From NCBI GenBank assembly GCA_017302255.1, contig JAFLDV010000038.1, positions 1-37,065 on the forward strand: a DNA stretch of 37,065 nt, read 5' to 3'. Below, in pieces: positions 9,264 to 19,810 of this stretch. The translations under genes were made by a program, and so were the position numbers. Positions within the stretch are counted from its first letter, which is position 1. Each line of letters starts with the position of its first letter. The notes beneath the pieces are model-generated. The model had not been told where the DNA came from and did no database searches. It saw only the letters and a list, made by a program, of their open reading frames with translations. The stretch is from Gammaproteobacteria bacterium. Lineage in GTDB: Bacteria; Pseudomonadota; Gammaproteobacteria; Enterobacterales; Alteromonadaceae.

Positions 9264-10556
9264 TTACGCTTTACGCTCAGATTTATTGATGAAATCACGG
9301 GCTGTATAACCAGTGTATAGCTGACGTGGACGGCCGATTTTGTGGCCTTTGTCCGACAGCATTTCATCCCAATGCGAAATCCAGCCAACAGTGCGGCTCA
9401 TGGCGAAAATAACCGTGAACATGCTGGTTGGGATACCGATTGCTTTTAAGATAATGCCTGAGTAGAAATCGACGTTTGGATATAACTTCTTCTCGATGAA
9501 ATACGGGTCTTCCAGAGCGATGCGCTCAAGTTCCATTGCTACATCTAACAGAGGATCTTGGATATTCAGCTCTTTTAACACGTCATGGCAGGTTTCACGC
9601 ATAACTTTAGCGCGCGGGTCAAAGTTCTTATAAACACGGTGACCGAAGCCCATCAAGCGGAAAGTATCATTTTTGTCTTTGGCACGACGAACGAATTCAG
9701 GAATACGCTCAACTGAACCGATTTCTTGCAACATTTTCAAACAAGCTTCGTTAGCACCGCCGTGAGCAGGGCCCCACAATGATGCGATACCAGCAGCGAT
9801 ACACGCGTATGGGTTTGCACCTGAAGAACCAGCTAAACGCACTGTTGAAGTTGAAGCATTTTGTTCGTGGTCAGCGTGCAACATGAAGATCCGGTCCATT
9901 GCCTTAGCAACAGTTGGACTCACGTTGTAAGTTTCAGCTGGCACAGAGAACATCATGTGGAGGAAGTTTTCCGCGTAGCTTAGTTCGTTACGTGGATAAA
10001 CGAATGGTTGGCCAACGGTATATTTGTAAGCCATCGCCGCGATAGTTGGCAATTTGGCAATCAAACGGTGTGCAGAACGTTTACGTTGTTCTGGGTCGTT
10101 GACGTTTAAATCTGAGTGGTAGAACGAAGACATTGCACCAACTACACCACATAACATGGCCATTGGATGCGCATCAACGCGGAAGCCTTGAAAGAATGAC
10201 GCTAATTTCTCATGCACCATAGTGTGACGCGTGATGACATGAGTGAATTCGTCATATTGTTCCGCAGTAGGCAATTCGCCTTCGAGTAACAAATAACAAG
10301 TTTCGAGATAGTCAGATTCAACAGCCAGCTGCTCAATTGGGTAGCCACGGTGTAAAAGAATACCGTTGTCACCATCGATGTATGTGATTTTTGATTCACA
10401 AGAGCCAGTCGACATAAAACCCGGGTCAAAGGTGAAGTAGCCTTGCTGACCTAAGGCGCGTACATCGATGACGTCTGTCCCTGCTGTGCCGGAATAAATC
10501 GGCAACTCAAACGGCGCCAGACCTTCGATATGCACGACAGCTTTTTTTTCTGCCAT
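9264..10556 (-). CDS. gltA: Citrate synthase, type II (GltA)
   Basis: Condenses acetyl-CoA and oxaloacetate to citrate in the first step of the TCA cycle. The protein is 430 residues, the length of the hexameric Gram-negative type. The catalytic residues are visible as His265 ([11 protein letters not shown]), His306 ([15 protein letters not shown]) and Asp363 (VDFYSGIIL), numbered almost as in E. coli. A strong ribosome site (AGGAG, 8 bases before the ATG) precedes the start. It diverges from sdhCDAB across about 370 bases and ends at a strong terminator, so it is a single-gene transcript. Confidence 0.98.
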   Translation of the reverse strand: MAEKKAVVHIEGLAPFELPIYSGTAGTDVIDVRALGQQGYFTFDPGFMSTGSCESKITYIDGDNGILLHRGYPIEQLAVESDYLETCYLLLEGELPTAEQYDEFTHVITRHTMVHEKLASFFQGFRVDAHPMAMLCGVVGAMSSFYHSDLNVNDPEQRKRSAHRLIAKLPTIAAMAYKYTVGQPFVYPRNELSYAENFLHMMFSVPAETYNVSPTVAKAMDRIFMLHADHEQNASTSTVRLAGSSGANPYACIAAGIASLWGPAHGGANEACLKMLQEIGSVERIPEFVRRAKDKNDTFRLMGFGHRVYKNFDPRAKVMRETCHDVLKELNIQDPLLDVAMELERIALEDPYFIEKKLYPNVDFYSGIILKAIGIPTSMFTVIFAMSRTVGWISHWDEMLSDKGHKIGRPRQLYTGYTARDFINKSERKA

Positions 10557-10602
10557 TGGATTTCTCCTGTGTTGTTATTGGTTTAACTGGTAGCTATAAC
10601 TT

Positions 10603-10633
10603 ATTCTACCTGTATATGGGGGCTAAAAGTCAA
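10603..10633 (-). promoter_or_regulatory. Possible gltA promoter
   Basis: Read on the minus strand, TTGACT (10633-10628) and TAGAAT (10608-10603) are separated by 19 bases, about 47 bases upstream of the gltA start. The hexamers are good but the spacing is longer than the ideal 17, so this is a tentative call. Confidence 0.4.
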
Positions 10634-10858
10634 TTTTAATGCTTCAATGATTAATAAGTATTCGACTCTAGTCGTATTGTTCTTCTTAGTAAATGCGTTA
10701 ACGTATCAACAATGGATTTTAATCAACAAAATTAAACATAAATTGTAATCCCTTGTTCTGAAATATATACTGTCGCGGGTTCGAAATCAGTTCACCGACC
10801 GATAGATAAAAGTTTGGGCTGAACCACTCAGCGCTGTAGCCTGTATATCCATTGGGTG

Positions 10859-10885
10859 TTGACTGTTTATGCAGCAACGTATAAT
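10859..10885 (+). promoter_or_regulatory. Probable sdh-suc promoter
   Basis: TTGACT (10859-10864) and a perfect TATAAT (10880-10885) are 15 bases apart. Transcription would begin near 10892 and give a leader of about 34 bases before the GTG of sdhC at 10926. The short spacing is suboptimal, which may leave room for an activator. The rest of the gltA-sdhC spacer (10557-10858) holds no gene and no clear operator that I could recognise. Confidence 0.55.
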
Positions 10886-10925
10886 GACAACAAAGCTCAT
10901 CAAGGGCGTCGATAGGCAAGAAACT

Positions 10926-11303
10926 GTGAAAAAGCAAAGACCTGTTAATCTTGATCTAAGTACCATCCAAATGCCGGCAACGGCTAAAGCCTCAATCCTT
11001 CATCGCGTTACTGGTGTTGCAATGTTTTTCGCACTAGTTTTTGTGATCTGGGCTTGGACTGTCTCTCTATCATCAGCCGAAGGGTTTGAAGTAGTGAAAA
11101 ATGTCATGACGTCATTTATCGCTAAGTTCATTGCCTGGGGAACAATCTCTGTGTTGCTTTATCACTTAATCGGCGGCATTCGCCACTTGATTATGGATAT
11201 GGGCCATTGGGAAGAATTGGCATCAGGTAACCTCAGCGCGAAAGTTACTATCGCTCTGTCGTTGGTGTTGTCTGTGTTAGCGGGAGTATGGTTATGGTTT
11301 TAA
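10926..11303 (+). CDS. sdhC: Succinate dehydrogenase cytochrome b556 subunit SdhC
   Basis: Membrane anchor of complex II, binding heme b and ubiquinone. The N-terminus VKKQRPVNLDL is almost identical to the E. coli sequence after its first residues, and SILHRVTG carries the quinone-site Ser23 and Arg27. His80 in LLYHLIGGIRHLIMD is the heme ligand position. Three membrane helices are evident. GTG 10926 was chosen over upstream ATG codons because it matches the family N-terminus and because the probable promoter lies between the two. Ribosome-site match is weak. The 3' end overlaps sdhD by 10 bases. Confidence 0.94.
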   Translation: MKKQRPVNLDLSTIQMPATAKASILHRVTGVAMFFALVFVIWAWTVSLSSAEGFEVVKNVMTSFIAKFIAWGTISVLLYHLIGGIRHLIMDMGHWEELASGNLSAKVTIALSLVLSVLAGVWLWF

Positions 11304-11644
11304 ATCAAGCATCGTTAAAACGTGATGGCGTACAAGATTACGTGTCACTGCGTGCAACAGCGATTATTCTCGCTGCTTACACCGTGTTTATCCTCGGTTT
11401 TTTTCTGGTAACCCCTGAAGTTACTTATGAAGTCTGGAGCGGTTTATTCTCCAACATCTTCGTCAAAGTGTTCACTTTACTGGCGTTAGTTTGTATCGCT
11501 GTCCACACCAAAATTGGTCTGTGGCAAGTTCTGACTGACTACGTGAAGAATTCAACCGTCCGCGCAGTGTTGCAATTTGTGTTATACACACTGGCGTTTG
11601 GTTATGTCGCTGTTGGCCTGTTTGTTCTGTGGGGTGTTAAGTGA
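11294..11644 (+). CDS. sdhD: Succinate dehydrogenase membrane anchor SdhD
   Basis: The second membrane anchor of complex II, 116 residues and three helices. ATG 11294 was chosen over ATG 11288 because GGGAG lies 7 bases upstream and because it reproduces the E. coli length. With this start the key residues fall at His71, Asp82 and Tyr83 ([17 protein letters not shown]), the same numbers as in E. coli SdhD. Its stop codon overlaps the GTG start of sdhA. Confidence 0.95.
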   Translation: MVLNQASLKRDGVQDYVSLRATAIILAAYTVFILGFFLVTPEVTYEVWSGLFSNIFVKVFTLLALVCIAVHTKIGLWQVLTDYVKNSTVRAVLQFVLYTLAFGYVAVGLFVLWGVK

Positions 11645-13413
11645 ATATTCCAGTACGCGAATTTGATGCCGTCGTGATCGGCGCTGGTGGCGCAGGTATG
11701 CGCGCCGCTCTGCAAATCACTGAATCAGGTTTGACCTGTGCTTTATTGTCTAAAGTGTTTCCTACTCGTTCACACACTGTGTCAGCACAGGGTGGTATTA
11801 CGGTAGCACTTGGTAATTCTCACCCAGATAACTGGGAATGGCACATGTTTGATACCGTCAAAGGTTCTGATTATATCGGTGACCAAGACGCTATTGAATA
11901 CATGTGCAAAACTGGCCCTGAAGCAATTACAGAACTGGAAAACATGGGTTTACCATTTTCTCGTTTTGAAAACGGTCGCGTTTACCAACGTCCGTTCGGT
12001 GGTCAGTCGAAAAACTTTGGTGGCGAACAAGCCGCTCGTACTGCAGCTGCTGCTGACCGTACTGGTCACGCTTTATTGCACCTGTTGTACCAACAAAACG
12101 TTAAAAACAAAACTCAAGTTTTCTCTGAGTGGTACGCGCTTGATTTAGTTAAAAATCAAGACGGTGCCATCGTTGGTTGTACAGCGATTGAGATTGAAAC
12201 TGGTGAGATTGTGTACTTCAAATCGCGAGCTGTTGTTTTAGCAACTGGCGGTGCGGGTCGCATTTATGCATCAACTACAAATGCTCACATTAATACTGGT
12301 GACGGTGTTGGTATGGCTCTGCGTGCTGGCGTGCCGCTGCAGGACATGGAAATGTGGCAGTTCCACCCAACAGGCATCGCTGGTGCTGGTACATTAGTTA
12401 CCGAGGGTTGTCGTGGTGAAGGTGGTTACTTATTAAATAAAGATGGCGAGCGTTTCATGGAACGTTATGCGCCAAATGCCAAAGACTTGGCGGGTCGTGA
12501 CGTTGTTGCTCGTTCAATGATGACTGAAATCCGTGAAGGTCGTGGTTGTGATGGTCCATGGGGCCCGCATATCAAGCTGAAACTTGACCATTTAGGTGCT
12601 GAAGTTTTAGAAAGTCGTTTACCAGGTGTCTGTGAACTGTCGAAGACATTCGCTCACGTTGACCCAGTAAAAGAACCAATCCCAGTAATCCCAACCTGTC
12701 ACTATATGATGGGTGGTATTCCAACCAACGTGCATGGCCAAGTTATCCATCCAAAAGCCGATGGCTCTGAAGAAGTGGTTGCTGGTCTGTTCGCTTGTGG
12801 TGAGATCGCTTGTGTGTCTGTACATGGTGCGAACCGCTTAGGTGGTAACTCATTGCTTGATTTAGTGGTGTTTGGTCGCGCTACAGGTTTACACCTGGGT
12901 GAAGCCCTGGCTGCAACATCTGAATATCGCAGTGCCTCTGATTCCGATCTGCAAGCGGCATTAGCACGTACTCAGCGTTGGGAAGATACCAAACCAGGTC
13001 AAGGTGAAGATCCAGTGCAAATCAAAAAGGATTTGCAATCATGTATGCAGCTGAATTTCTCGGTATTCCGTGAAGGTGCAGCGATGGCTGAAGGCTTAGC
13101 TGAGTTAAAAGTTATCCGTGAACGACTGAAGTATGCTCGTTTGGATGATAAGAGCTCAGACTTCAACACCATGCGTATCGAATGTTTGGAACTTGATAAC
13201 CTGATGGAAACTGCGTTTTCTACTGCGGTTGCGGCAAACTACCGTACCGAAAGTCGTGGCGCCCATGCTCGTTTTGACTTCCCTGATCGTGATGACGAAA
13301 ATTGGTTATGCCATAGCGTCTACACACCAGATACTGAATCAATGTTTAAGCGTAAAGTGAATATGGAACCTAAGTTCCGTGACGCTTTCCCGCCTAAAGC
13401 ACGTACGTACTAA
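11641..13413 (+). CDS. sdhA: Succinate dehydrogenase flavoprotein subunit SdhA
   Basis: Oxidises succinate to fumarate; FAD is bound covalently. The protein is 590 residues. The dinucleotide motif GAGGAG is at 14-19 and the FAD-linked histidine is His45 in [10 protein letters not shown]. The substrate-site motifs HPTG and [13 protein letters not shown] are present. The start is GTG, overlapping the sdhD TGA by two bases, so translation is coupled. Codon use shifts here to that of highly expressed genes. Confidence 0.98.
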   Translation: MNIPVREFDAVVIGAGGAGMRAALQITESGLTCALLSKVFPTRSHTVSAQGGITVALGNSHPDNWEWHMFDTVKGSDYIGDQDAIEYMCKTGPEAITELENMGLPFSRFENGRVYQRPFGGQSKNFGGEQAARTAAAADRTGHALLHLLYQQNVKNKTQVFSEWYALDLVKNQDGAIVGCTAIEIETGEIVYFKSRAVVLATGGAGRIYASTTNAHINTGDGVGMALRAGVPLQDMEMWQFHPTGIAGAGTLVTEGCRGEGGYLLNKDGERFMERYAPNAKDLAGRDVVARSMMTEIREGRGCDGPWGPHIKLKLDHLGAEVLESRLPGVCELSKTFAHVDPVKEPIPVIPTCHYMMGGIPTNVHGQVIHPKADGSEEVVAGLFACGEIACVSVHGANRLGGNSLLDLVVFGRATGLHLGEALAATSEYRSASDSDLQAALARTQRWEDTKPGQGEDPVQIKKDLQSCMQLNFSVFREGAAMAEGLAELKVIRERLKYARLDDKSSDFNTMRIECLELDNLMETAFSTAVAANYRTESRGAHARFDFPDRDDENWLCHSVYTPDTESMFKRKVNMEPKFRDAFPPKARTY

Positions 13414-13425
13414 GAGGGATGCAGA

Positions 13426-14145
13426 ATGAAGAAGTTAGAATTCTCTGTCTATCGCTATAACCCAGATGTCGATCAAGCGCCAAGAATGCAGGAATATGTT
13501 TTAGACAATCCTGAAGGCCGTGACATGATGGTGTTGGACGCATTGCTGAAACTGAAAGAACAGGATCCAACCTTGTCTTTCCGTCGCAGCTGCCGTGAAG
13601 GTGTTTGCGGTTCTGATGGTTTGAACATGAATGGCAAAAACGGCCTTGCTTGTATCACTCCATTATCAGCACTGGGTAAAGGTAAAGGCGGTAAGATCGT
13701 TATTCGTCCATTACCAGGTTTACCAGTAGTGCGTGACTTAGTGATTGATATGTCACAATTTTATACTCAGTATGAAAAAGTGAAACCATATTTAATCAAC
13801 GATGGTTTGCCACCAGCTGGCGAATATCTGCAAAGTCCTGAAGATCGGGCTAAACTAGACGGGCTGTACGAGTGTATTCTGTGCGCTTGCTGCTCGACTT
13901 CTTGTCCGTCGTTCTGGTGGAACCCAGATAAGTTCATCGGTCCAGCAGGTTTATTGCATGCTTACCGTTTCTTAGCGGATAGCCGTGATAATGCCACTGA
14001 ACAACGGTTAAACGACTTAGATGATGCATTCAGCGTATTCCGCTGCCATGGCATCATGAACTGTGTGAACGTATGTCCAAAAGGATTAAATCCGACCAAA
14101 GCAATCGGTCAGATTAAATCAATGCTGTTGAACCGGGCGCTGTAA
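13426..14145 (+). CDS. sdhB: Succinate dehydrogenase iron-sulfur subunit SdhB
   Basis: Carries electrons from FAD to ubiquinone through three iron-sulfur clusters. The protein is 239 residues. The 2Fe-2S ligands are Cys56, Cys61, Asp64 and Cys76; the Asp in place of a fourth Cys is also found in E. coli. The other clusters use CxxCxxC-type motifs at 150-160 and 207-217 (CHGIMNCVNVCPKG). It follows sdhA after 12 bases. Confidence 0.98.
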   Translation: MKKLEFSVYRYNPDVDQAPRMQEYVLDNPEGRDMMVLDALLKLKEQDPTLSFRRSCREGVCGSDGLNMNGKNGLACITPLSALGKGKGGKIVIRPLPGLPVVRDLVIDMSQFYTQYEKVKPYLINDGLPPAGEYLQSPEDRAKLDGLYECILCACCSTSCPSFWWNPDKFIGPAGLLHAYRFLADSRDNATEQRLNDLDDAFSVFRCHGIMNCVNVCPKGLNPTKAIGQIKSMLLNRAL

Positions 14146-14249
14146 GCGCCCCTTTCTTAGCTGTGATGAAATTTTGCGCAAACTGCTGGTTCTGAAGGCA
14201 TAAGTGCTAAATTGTTGCAGTGTCAGTGTGAAAAATAGCGTATTATTCG

Positions 14250-14377
14250 GCCCGCTTTGCGGGCTTAGTTGCAAGCAAAGTCCGAATTAGTGTGTTGAAG
14301 AACAGCTGTGGCGGAATAAATGTCACAGAAAACAGGAAAAATAGCCATAAAACCTGTGACGTGGTTATTTTTTTGCT
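14250..14377 (+). promoter_or_regulatory. sdhB-sucA leader with competing stem-loops
   Basis: The 268-base spacer has three structured parts. GCCCGC-TTT-GCGGGC (14250-14264) is a tight GC hairpin. GTCACAG (14322-14328) can pair with CTGTGAC (14354-14360). AAAAATAGCCA (14337-14347) can pair with TGGTTATTTTT (14362-14372), followed by more T. The second and third pairings cross each other, so they cannot both form as simple nested stems. The last one looks like a weak terminator or attenuator before sucA. No gene was seen here. Confidence 0.4.
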
Positions 14378-14413
14378 ACTTTTTTCCAGGTGCTTCGAGA
14401 TAAGGGAAAGTAA

Positions 14414-17218
14414 ATGCACGAAGGTGTAATGAAGGCGTGGTTAGAGTCTTCTCATCTTGGCGGTGGCAACATGGCCTATGTAGATGAACTCTATGAATCC
14501 TACTTAGCTGAACCTACCAGTGTTGGTGACGAATGGCGTGAATTTTTCGCGCGGTTACCGAAAATCGACGGCGTCGATTTAGAAACACCTCATTCTGACA
14601 TCCGTCAACAGTTTGCCGAACTTGCCAAGAATAAACACCGCGAAGTCGTGGTGGCAAATTCCGGTGGCGACAGCCGTCAGGTGAAGGTTCTGCAACTGAT
14701 CAATGCTTTCCGTTTCCGGGGTCACCAGCACGCCAAACTGGATCCTTTGGATTTATGGAAACGTGCACGGGTTCGTGATTTAGAACTTTCTTATCATGAC
14801 TTAAGCCCAAGCGATTTTGACAGCGAATTCAACGTTGGCTCTTTCGTGGCTGGCACCGAGAAAATGAAACTTGGTGATTTAGTCAAAGCACTTGAAACCA
14901 CTTATTGCGGTTCTATCGGTGCAGAATATATGCACATTGTATCGACAGACGAAAAGCGTTGGATCCAACAACGTTTGGAAGCAAGTCGGTCAACACCTAA
15001 TTATGATAAAGCGACCAAAACTCAGATCCTCAAAGGCTTAGTTGCTGCAGATGGTTTAGAGCGCTATTTATCAGTGAAATTCCCTGGCGCTAAACGCTTT
15101 GGCTTGGAAGGTGGCGATGCCATGGTTCCAATGCTGAAAGCGATGATTCACCGTGCTGGTGAACAAGGCGCTAAAGACTGCGTGATCGGTATGGCTCACC
15201 GTGGTCGTTTGAACACCTTAGTTAACGTCCTAGGCAAAAACCCAGGCAAGTTATTTGACGAATTCGCTGGCAAGTATGAAGTTGTTGGTGCCGGTGACGT
15301 TAAATATCACATGGGCTTCTCTTCTGATTTTGAGACCAAAGGTGGCGCAGTGCATTTAGCCTTAGCCTTTAACCCGTCTCACCTAGAAATCGTTAACCCA
15401 GTGGTTATGGGGTCAGTGCGTGCACGTTTAGATCGTCGTGGTTGTACCGACGGTTCACAAGCGTTGCCAATCACCATTCACGGTGACTCAGCATTTGCTG
15501 GTCAAGGTGTGGTTGCTGAAACCTTCAACATTTCGCAAACTCGTGCCTTTAAAGTAGGCGGTACTATTCGTTTGGTTATCAACAACCAAGTCGGTTTTAC
15601 CACTTCAAACCCAGAAGATACGCGTTCTACTGAATACTGTACTGACATCGCGAAAATGGTCCAAGCACCAATTTTCCATGTTAACGGTGATGATCCTGAA
15701 GCAGTAGTTTTTGTAGCACAATTGGCAGTTGATTATCGCAACACCTTCAAACGTGATGTGGTCATTGATTTGGTTTGTTATCGCCGTAACGGTCATAACG
15801 AAGCGGATGAGCCGAATGCAACACAACCGCTGATGTATCAAAAAATCAAAAAACACCCAACACCACGCGAGCTGTACGCAGAGAAACTGATCAATGCTGG
15901 TCTGTTCACTGCCGCCGAAGTGCAAACTTTGGTTGAAGACTATCGTAACGCCTTAGATAAAGGCGATTGTGTTGTTGATGAATGGCGTCCAATGACTGAA
16001 GTGGCTGTCGACTGGACACCTTTCTTAGGTCATCAATGGAACGTCGGTTACGATGCAAGTATGCCTGTTAGCGATTTAGTCGCTTGGGGCGAAAAAGCGA
16101 TCCGTATCCCGGCAGACCACCCATTACAACGTCAAGTTGGTAAGGTTTATGAAGACCGTGCCCTGATGTTAAAAGGTGAGAAGAAAATTGACTGGGGCTT
16201 TGCAGAAATCCTTGCTTATGCATCGATTGTTGGCGAAGGCACCCGGATCCGTATCGTTGGCCAAGATTCTGGTCGCGGTACCTTCTTCCATCGCCATGCA
16301 GTATTACACAACCAAAACGATGCGAGCACCTATACACCGCTGGAACATTTAACGCCTGACCAAGGTGTGTTCCAAGTATACGATTCTGCACTATCAGAAG
16401 AGGCGGTATTAGCGTTTGAGTATGGTTATGCCACTGCTGAACCACGTGCGTTAGTCATTTGGGAAGGCCAATTCGGTGACTTCGCAAACGGCGCGCAAGT
16501 GGTAATCGACCAATTCTTAAGTTCTGGTGAGCAGAAGTGGGGCCGTCTGTGCGGTCTGACTCTGTTATTACCTCATGGTTATGAAGGCCAAGGTCCAGAG
16601 CACTCGTCAGCCCGTTTAGAGCGCTTCCTGCAGTTATGTGCAGATCACAACATGCAAGTTGTAGTGCCAACGACGCCTGCGCAAGTATTTAACATGATCC
16701 GTCGTCAAATCGTGCGGCCATTGCGTCGTCCATTGATTGTGATGTCGCCAAAATCATTGTTACGTCACCCATTAGCAACTTCGACTTTAGAAGAGCTGGC
16801 AGTAGGTGAGTTCCAAAACGTGATTGGCGAAATCGATGCACTAGACCCAGCGCAAGTTAATCGCGTGGTGATGTGTAGCGGTAAAGTGTATTACGACTTG
16901 TTGGATGAGCGTCGCAAACGCGGCCTGAACAACATTGCCATCATCCGGATTGAGCAGCTGTATCCATTCCCTTCAGATGAAATGGCAACTGCGTTAGCGG
17001 CTTATGCCCATGTGACTGATTTTGTTTGGTGTCAAGAAGAGCCACAAAACCAAGGCGCATGGTACTGCAGTCAACACAACTTCTGGGCATCAATCCCAGC
17101 AGGCGCTAAGTTGACTTATGCCGGTCGTGACGCTTCGTCTTCACCAGCTGTTGGTTACCTGTCTGTGCACAATAAGCAACAACAGGCATTAATTAACGCT
17201 GCACTGACGGTGGCTTGA
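14414..17218 (+). CDS. sucA: 2-oxoglutarate dehydrogenase E1 component SucA
   Basis: The thiamine-diphosphate-dependent E1 of the 2-oxoglutarate dehydrogenase complex, 934 residues like E. coli SucA. It decarboxylates 2-oxoglutarate and transfers succinyl to the lipoyl arm of SucB. The N-terminus (LESSHLGGGNMAYVDELY) is the SucB/E3 interaction region. The active-site blocks GMAHRGRLNTLVNVLGK and HGDSAFAGQGVVAETFN, and the C-terminal QEEPQNQGAW motif, are all present. A strong purine-rich ribosome site (AGGGAAAG) precedes the ATG. The E3 gene (lpd) is not in the window. Confidence 0.98.
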   Translation: MHEGVMKAWLESSHLGGGNMAYVDELYESYLAEPTSVGDEWREFFARLPKIDGVDLETPHSDIRQQFAELAKNKHREVVVANSGGDSRQVKVLQLINAFRFRGHQHAKLDPLDLWKRARVRDLELSYHDLSPSDFDSEFNVGSFVAGTEKMKLGDLVKALETTYCGSIGAEYMHIVSTDEKRWIQQRLEASRSTPNYDKATKTQILKGLVAADGLERYLSVKFPGAKRFGLEGGDAMVPMLKAMIHRAGEQGAKDCVIGMAHRGRLNTLVNVLGKNPGKLFDEFAGKYEVVGAGDVKYHMGFSSDFETKGGAVHLALAFNPSHLEIVNPVVMGSVRARLDRRGCTDGSQALPITIHGDSAFAGQGVVAETFNISQTRAFKVGGTIRLVINNQVGFTTSNPEDTRSTEYCTDIAKMVQAPIFHVNGDDPEAVVFVAQLAVDYRNTFKRDVVIDLVCYRRNGHNEADEPNATQPLMYQKIKKHPTPRELYAEKLINAGLFTAAEVQTLVEDYRNALDKGDCVVDEWRPMTEVAVDWTPFLGHQWNVGYDASMPVSDLVAWGEKAIRIPADHPLQRQVGKVYEDRALMLKGEKKIDWGFAEILAYASIVGEGTRIRIVGQDSGRGTFFHRHAVLHNQNDASTYTPLEHLTPDQGVFQVYDSALSEEAVLAFEYGYATAEPRALVIWEGQFGDFANGAQVVIDQFLSSGEQKWGRLCGLTLLLPHGYEGQGPEHSSARLERFLQLCADHNMQVVVPTTPAQVFNMIRRQIVRPLRRPLIVMSPKSLLRHPLATSTLEELAVGEFQNVIGEIDALDPAQVNRVVMCSGKVYYDLLDERRKRGLNNIAIIRIEQLYPFPSDEMATALAAYAHVTDFVWCQEEPQNQGAWYCSQHNFWASIPAGAKLTYAGRDASSSPAVGYLSVHNKQQQALINAALTVA

Positions 17219-17251
17219 TAGTCCGAAGCTGTGCTTTGGTATGAATTGATG

Positions 17252-17275
17252 GTCAGAGCAGGCAACTGCTCTGAC
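17252..17275 (+). other. GNRA-capped stem-loop between sucA and sucB
   Basis: GTCAGAGCAG and CTGCTCTGAC form a perfect 10-bp stem closed by a GCAA tetraloop, a GNRA-type loop that is unusually stable in RNA. It sits 34 bases after the sucA stop and 48 bases before the sucB start. No T-run follows, so it looks like an mRNA stability or processing element rather than a terminator. Confidence 0.6.
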
Positions 17276-17322
17276 TTTGGCTTTGAAAGATAGAACAAAC
17301 CAATCGGTAAAAAGGTGACAAA

Positions 17323-18519
17323 GTGGAAATTAAAGTCCCGGTACTCCCAGAATCAGTTGCAGACGCAACAATCGCCACCTGGCATGTAAAAACAGGTGAA
17401 GCCATCAGCCGCGACCAAGTATTGGTTGATATCGAAACTGACAAAGTTGTGCTTGAAGTTCGTGCACAATCTGACGGTGTTATGGGGGAAATCCTCCATG
17501 CAGAAGGCGCAACAGTATTAGCTAGCCAAGTGATTGGCCATGAAGTACCTGGTGGCGCAGCCGCAGCAGCTCCAGTTGCAGCCGCAGCTCCTGCAGCCGC
17601 AGCTCCTGCAGCCGCTGCACCGGCAGCAGAATCAGATGACGTGTTAACACCATCTGTTCGCCGTTTAATTGCTGAGAAAGGCTTAGACGCATCTAAGATT
17701 GTCGGTTCAGGTAAAAACGGCCGCATCACCAAAGAAGACGTTGATAAGTTCTTAACAGCTGCTCCAGCAGCTAAAGCAGCGCCAGCGCCGGTATCAGCGC
17801 CAGTGGCTGTTAGCGGTGACCGTTCACAAAAACGCGTGCCAATGACTCGTCTGCGTAAAACTATCGCAAACCGTCTGCTTGAAGCGAAAAACTCAACTGC
17901 AATGTTGACTACTTTCAACGAAGTAAACATGAAGCCAATCATGGACCTTCGTAAGCAATATGCTGACGTATTTGAAAAGCGTCATGGTATCCGCTTAGGT
18001 TTCATGTCGTTCTATGTGAAAGCTGTGACTGAAGCTTTAAAACGCTTCCCAGAAGTAAACGCTTGCATTGACGGCGACGATATCGTTTACCACAACTACT
18101 TCGACGTTAGCATCGCGGTGTCTACACCACGTGGTTTAGTAACTCCTGTACTGCGTGACAGTGACAAACTGAACTTAGCTGAAATCGAAAAAGGCATTAA
18201 AGAACTGGCGCTGAAAGGTCGCGATGGCAAGTTAGCTATCGAAGACTTAACTGGCGGTAACTTCACAATCACCAACGGTGGTGTGTTTGGTTCTCTGATG
18301 TCAACTCCAATCATCAACCCACCACAATCAGCAATCTTAGGTATGCACAAAATCCAAGATCGCGTGATGGTTGTTGACGGCAAAATGGAAATTCTGCCGA
18401 TGATGTATTTGGCGTTGTCATACGACCACCGCATTATCGACGGTAAAGAGTCAGTAGGTTTCCTAGTGACTGTTAAAGAATTATTAGAAGATCCAACACG
18501 TATCCTGTTAGATATCTAA
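17323..18519 (+). CDS. sucB: 2-oxoglutarate dehydrogenase E2, dihydrolipoamide succinyltransferase SucB
   Basis: Transfers the succinyl group from its lipoyl arm to CoA. The protein is 398 residues. The single lipoyl domain has the lipoylated Lys41 ([11 protein letters not shown]). An Ala/Pro-rich flexible linker follows at about 81-104, encoded by imperfect repeats of GCAGCTCCTGCAGCC. The E1/E3-binding domain ([18 protein letters not shown]) comes next, then the catalytic domain ending with [13 protein letters not shown]. The start is GTG with AAGGTG 6 bases upstream. The repeat-encoded linker is a likely site of length variation between strains. Confidence 0.97.
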   Translation: MEIKVPVLPESVADATIATWHVKTGEAISRDQVLVDIETDKVVLEVRAQSDGVMGEILHAEGATVLASQVIGHEVPGGAAAAAPVAAAAPAAAAPAAAAPAAESDDVLTPSVRRLIAEKGLDASKIVGSGKNGRITKEDVDKFLTAAPAAKAAPAPVSAPVAVSGDRSQKRVPMTRLRKTIANRLLEAKNSTAMLTTFNEVNMKPIMDLRKQYADVFEKRHGIRLGFMSFYVKAVTEALKRFPEVNACIDGDDIVYHNYFDVSIAVSTPRGLVTPVLRDSDKLNLAEIEKGIKELALKGRDGKLAIEDLTGGNFTITNGGVFGSLMSTPIINPPQSAILGMHKIQDRVMVVDGKMEILPMMYLALSYDHRIIDGKESVGFLVTVKELLEDPTRILLDI

Positions 18520-18535
18520 TATAAGCGAGCGGTAA

Positions 18536-18586
18536 GGCTGTACTCTAGTACAGCCATATAAATCATCAGGATAAGTTACTTATCCT
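18536..18586 (+). other. Two stem-loops between sucB and sucC
   Basis: GGCTGTAC-TCTA-GTACAGCC (18536-18555, 8-bp stem) and AGGATAA-GTTAC-TTATCCT (18568-18586, 7-bp stem) lie in the 124-base spacer. A further GC-rich imperfect stem follows near 18592-18616. Neither clear hairpin has a T-run, so transcription probably continues into sucC. Confidence 0.55.
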
Positions 18587-18643
18587 ATGGGTCAGGCTGC
18601 GCCCTACGGCCAGCTGCAATCAAAAGAAAAACGGAAATAAGCC

Positions 18644-19810
18644 ATGAATTTGCACGAGTATCAGGCAAAACAGCTGTTTCGCGAATACGGTTTACCTGTA
18701 TCTGAAGGTTATGCGGAAGAAACTCCACAAGCCGCAGCAGAAGCAGCAGATCGCATTGGTGGAAACAAGTGGGTAGTTAAAGCTCAGGTTCACGCTGGTG
18801 GTCGCGGTAAAGCGGGCGGTGTGAAATTAGTCACTTCTAAAGAAGAGATCCGTACCTTTGCCCAAAACTGGCTGGGCAAAAATTTGGTGACATATCAAAC
18901 TGACGAAAAAGGTCAGCCTGTCAGCAAGATCCTGGTTGAAACCTGTACAGATATCGAAAAAGAACTGTATTTAGGTGCCGTGGTAGATCGTTCAAGCCGT
19001 CGCATCATTTTCATGGCGTCGACTGAAGGTGGCGTTGACATCGAGAAAGTTGCTGAAGAAAGCCCAGAAAAAATCATCAAGATGGCGATTGATCCATTGG
19101 TTGGCGCACAGCCATTCCAAGCTCGTGAAATCGCTTTCCAACTTGGCTTAAATGCCACGCAAATCAAACAGTTCACTAACATCTACTTAGGCCTCGCCAA
19201 GATGTTCGTTGATCTGGATATCGCTATGATTGAAGTAAACCCACTGGTTATTACTTCTGCTGGCAACCTGCACTGTTTAGATGCGAAATTGGTTGCTGAT
19301 AGCAACGCGTTATACCGTCAACCTAAACTGCGCGCATTCCACGATCCATCTCAAGAAGATGAGCGTGAAGCTCGTGCTGCACAGTGGGAACTGAACTATG
19401 TTGCCTTAGAAGGTAACATCGGTTGTATGGTAAACGGCGCTGGCTTAGCAATGGGTACTATGGACATCGTTAAGTTAAGCGGTGGCCAACCAGCTAACTT
19501 CTTAGACGTTGGCGGTGGTGCAACTAAAGAGCGCGTGACAGAAGCATTCAAAATCATTCTGTCTGACTCTGCAGTAAAAGCAGTATTCGTTAACATCTTC
19601 GGTGGTATCGTTCGTTGCGACATGATCGCTGAAGGTATCATCGGTGCAGTTGAAGAAGTGGGTGTAAGCGTGCCAGTAGTGGTTCGTTTAGAAGGTAACA
19701 ATGCTGAATTAGGCGCTCAGAAGTTGCAAAACTCTGGCCTGAACATCATTGCTGCAAACTCATTATCTGAAGCTGCAAAAGCTGTTGTGAAAGCCGCGGA
19801 GGGCAAATAA
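18644..19810 (+). CDS. sucC: Succinyl-CoA synthetase beta subunit SucC
   Basis: Forms the nucleotide- and succinate-binding half of succinyl-CoA synthetase (substrate-level phosphorylation in the TCA cycle). The 388-residue length is the E. coli length. The ATP-grasp N-terminus [19 protein letters not shown], the glycine-rich [10 protein letters not shown] near residue 53 and IEVNPLVI are typical. The C-terminal CoA-ligase domain has [12 protein letters not shown]. The stop codon overlaps the sucD start by one base (TAATG). Confidence 0.98.
   Translation: MNLHEYQAKQLFREYGLPVSEGYAEETPQAAAEAADRIGGNKWVVKAQVHAGGRGKAGGVKLVTSKEEIRTFAQNWLGKNLVTYQTDEKGQPVSKILVETCTDIEKELYLGAVVDRSSRRIIFMASTEGGVDIEKVAEESPEKIIKMAIDPLVGAQPFQAREIAFQLGLNATQIKQFTNIYLGLAKMFVDLDIAMIEVNPLVITSAGNLHCLDAKLVADSNALYRQPKLRAFHDPSQEDEREARAAQWELNYVALEGNIGCMVNGAGLAMGTMDIVKLSGGQPANFLDVGGGATKERVTEAFKIILSDSAVKAVFVNIFGGIVRCDMIAEGIIGAVEEVGVSVPVVVRLEGNNAELGAQKLQNSGLNIIAANSLSEAAKAVVKAAEGK

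Noticed and set aside
10869-10925. N-terminal extension of SdhC from an upstream ATG
   Set aside because: The extension is not part of the family and overlaps the TTGACT/TATAAT promoter.
17253-17942. 229-codon minus-strand frame opposite sucB
   Set aside because: Its Ala-rich translation comes from the reverse of the SucB linker repeat; sucB is clearly the real gene.
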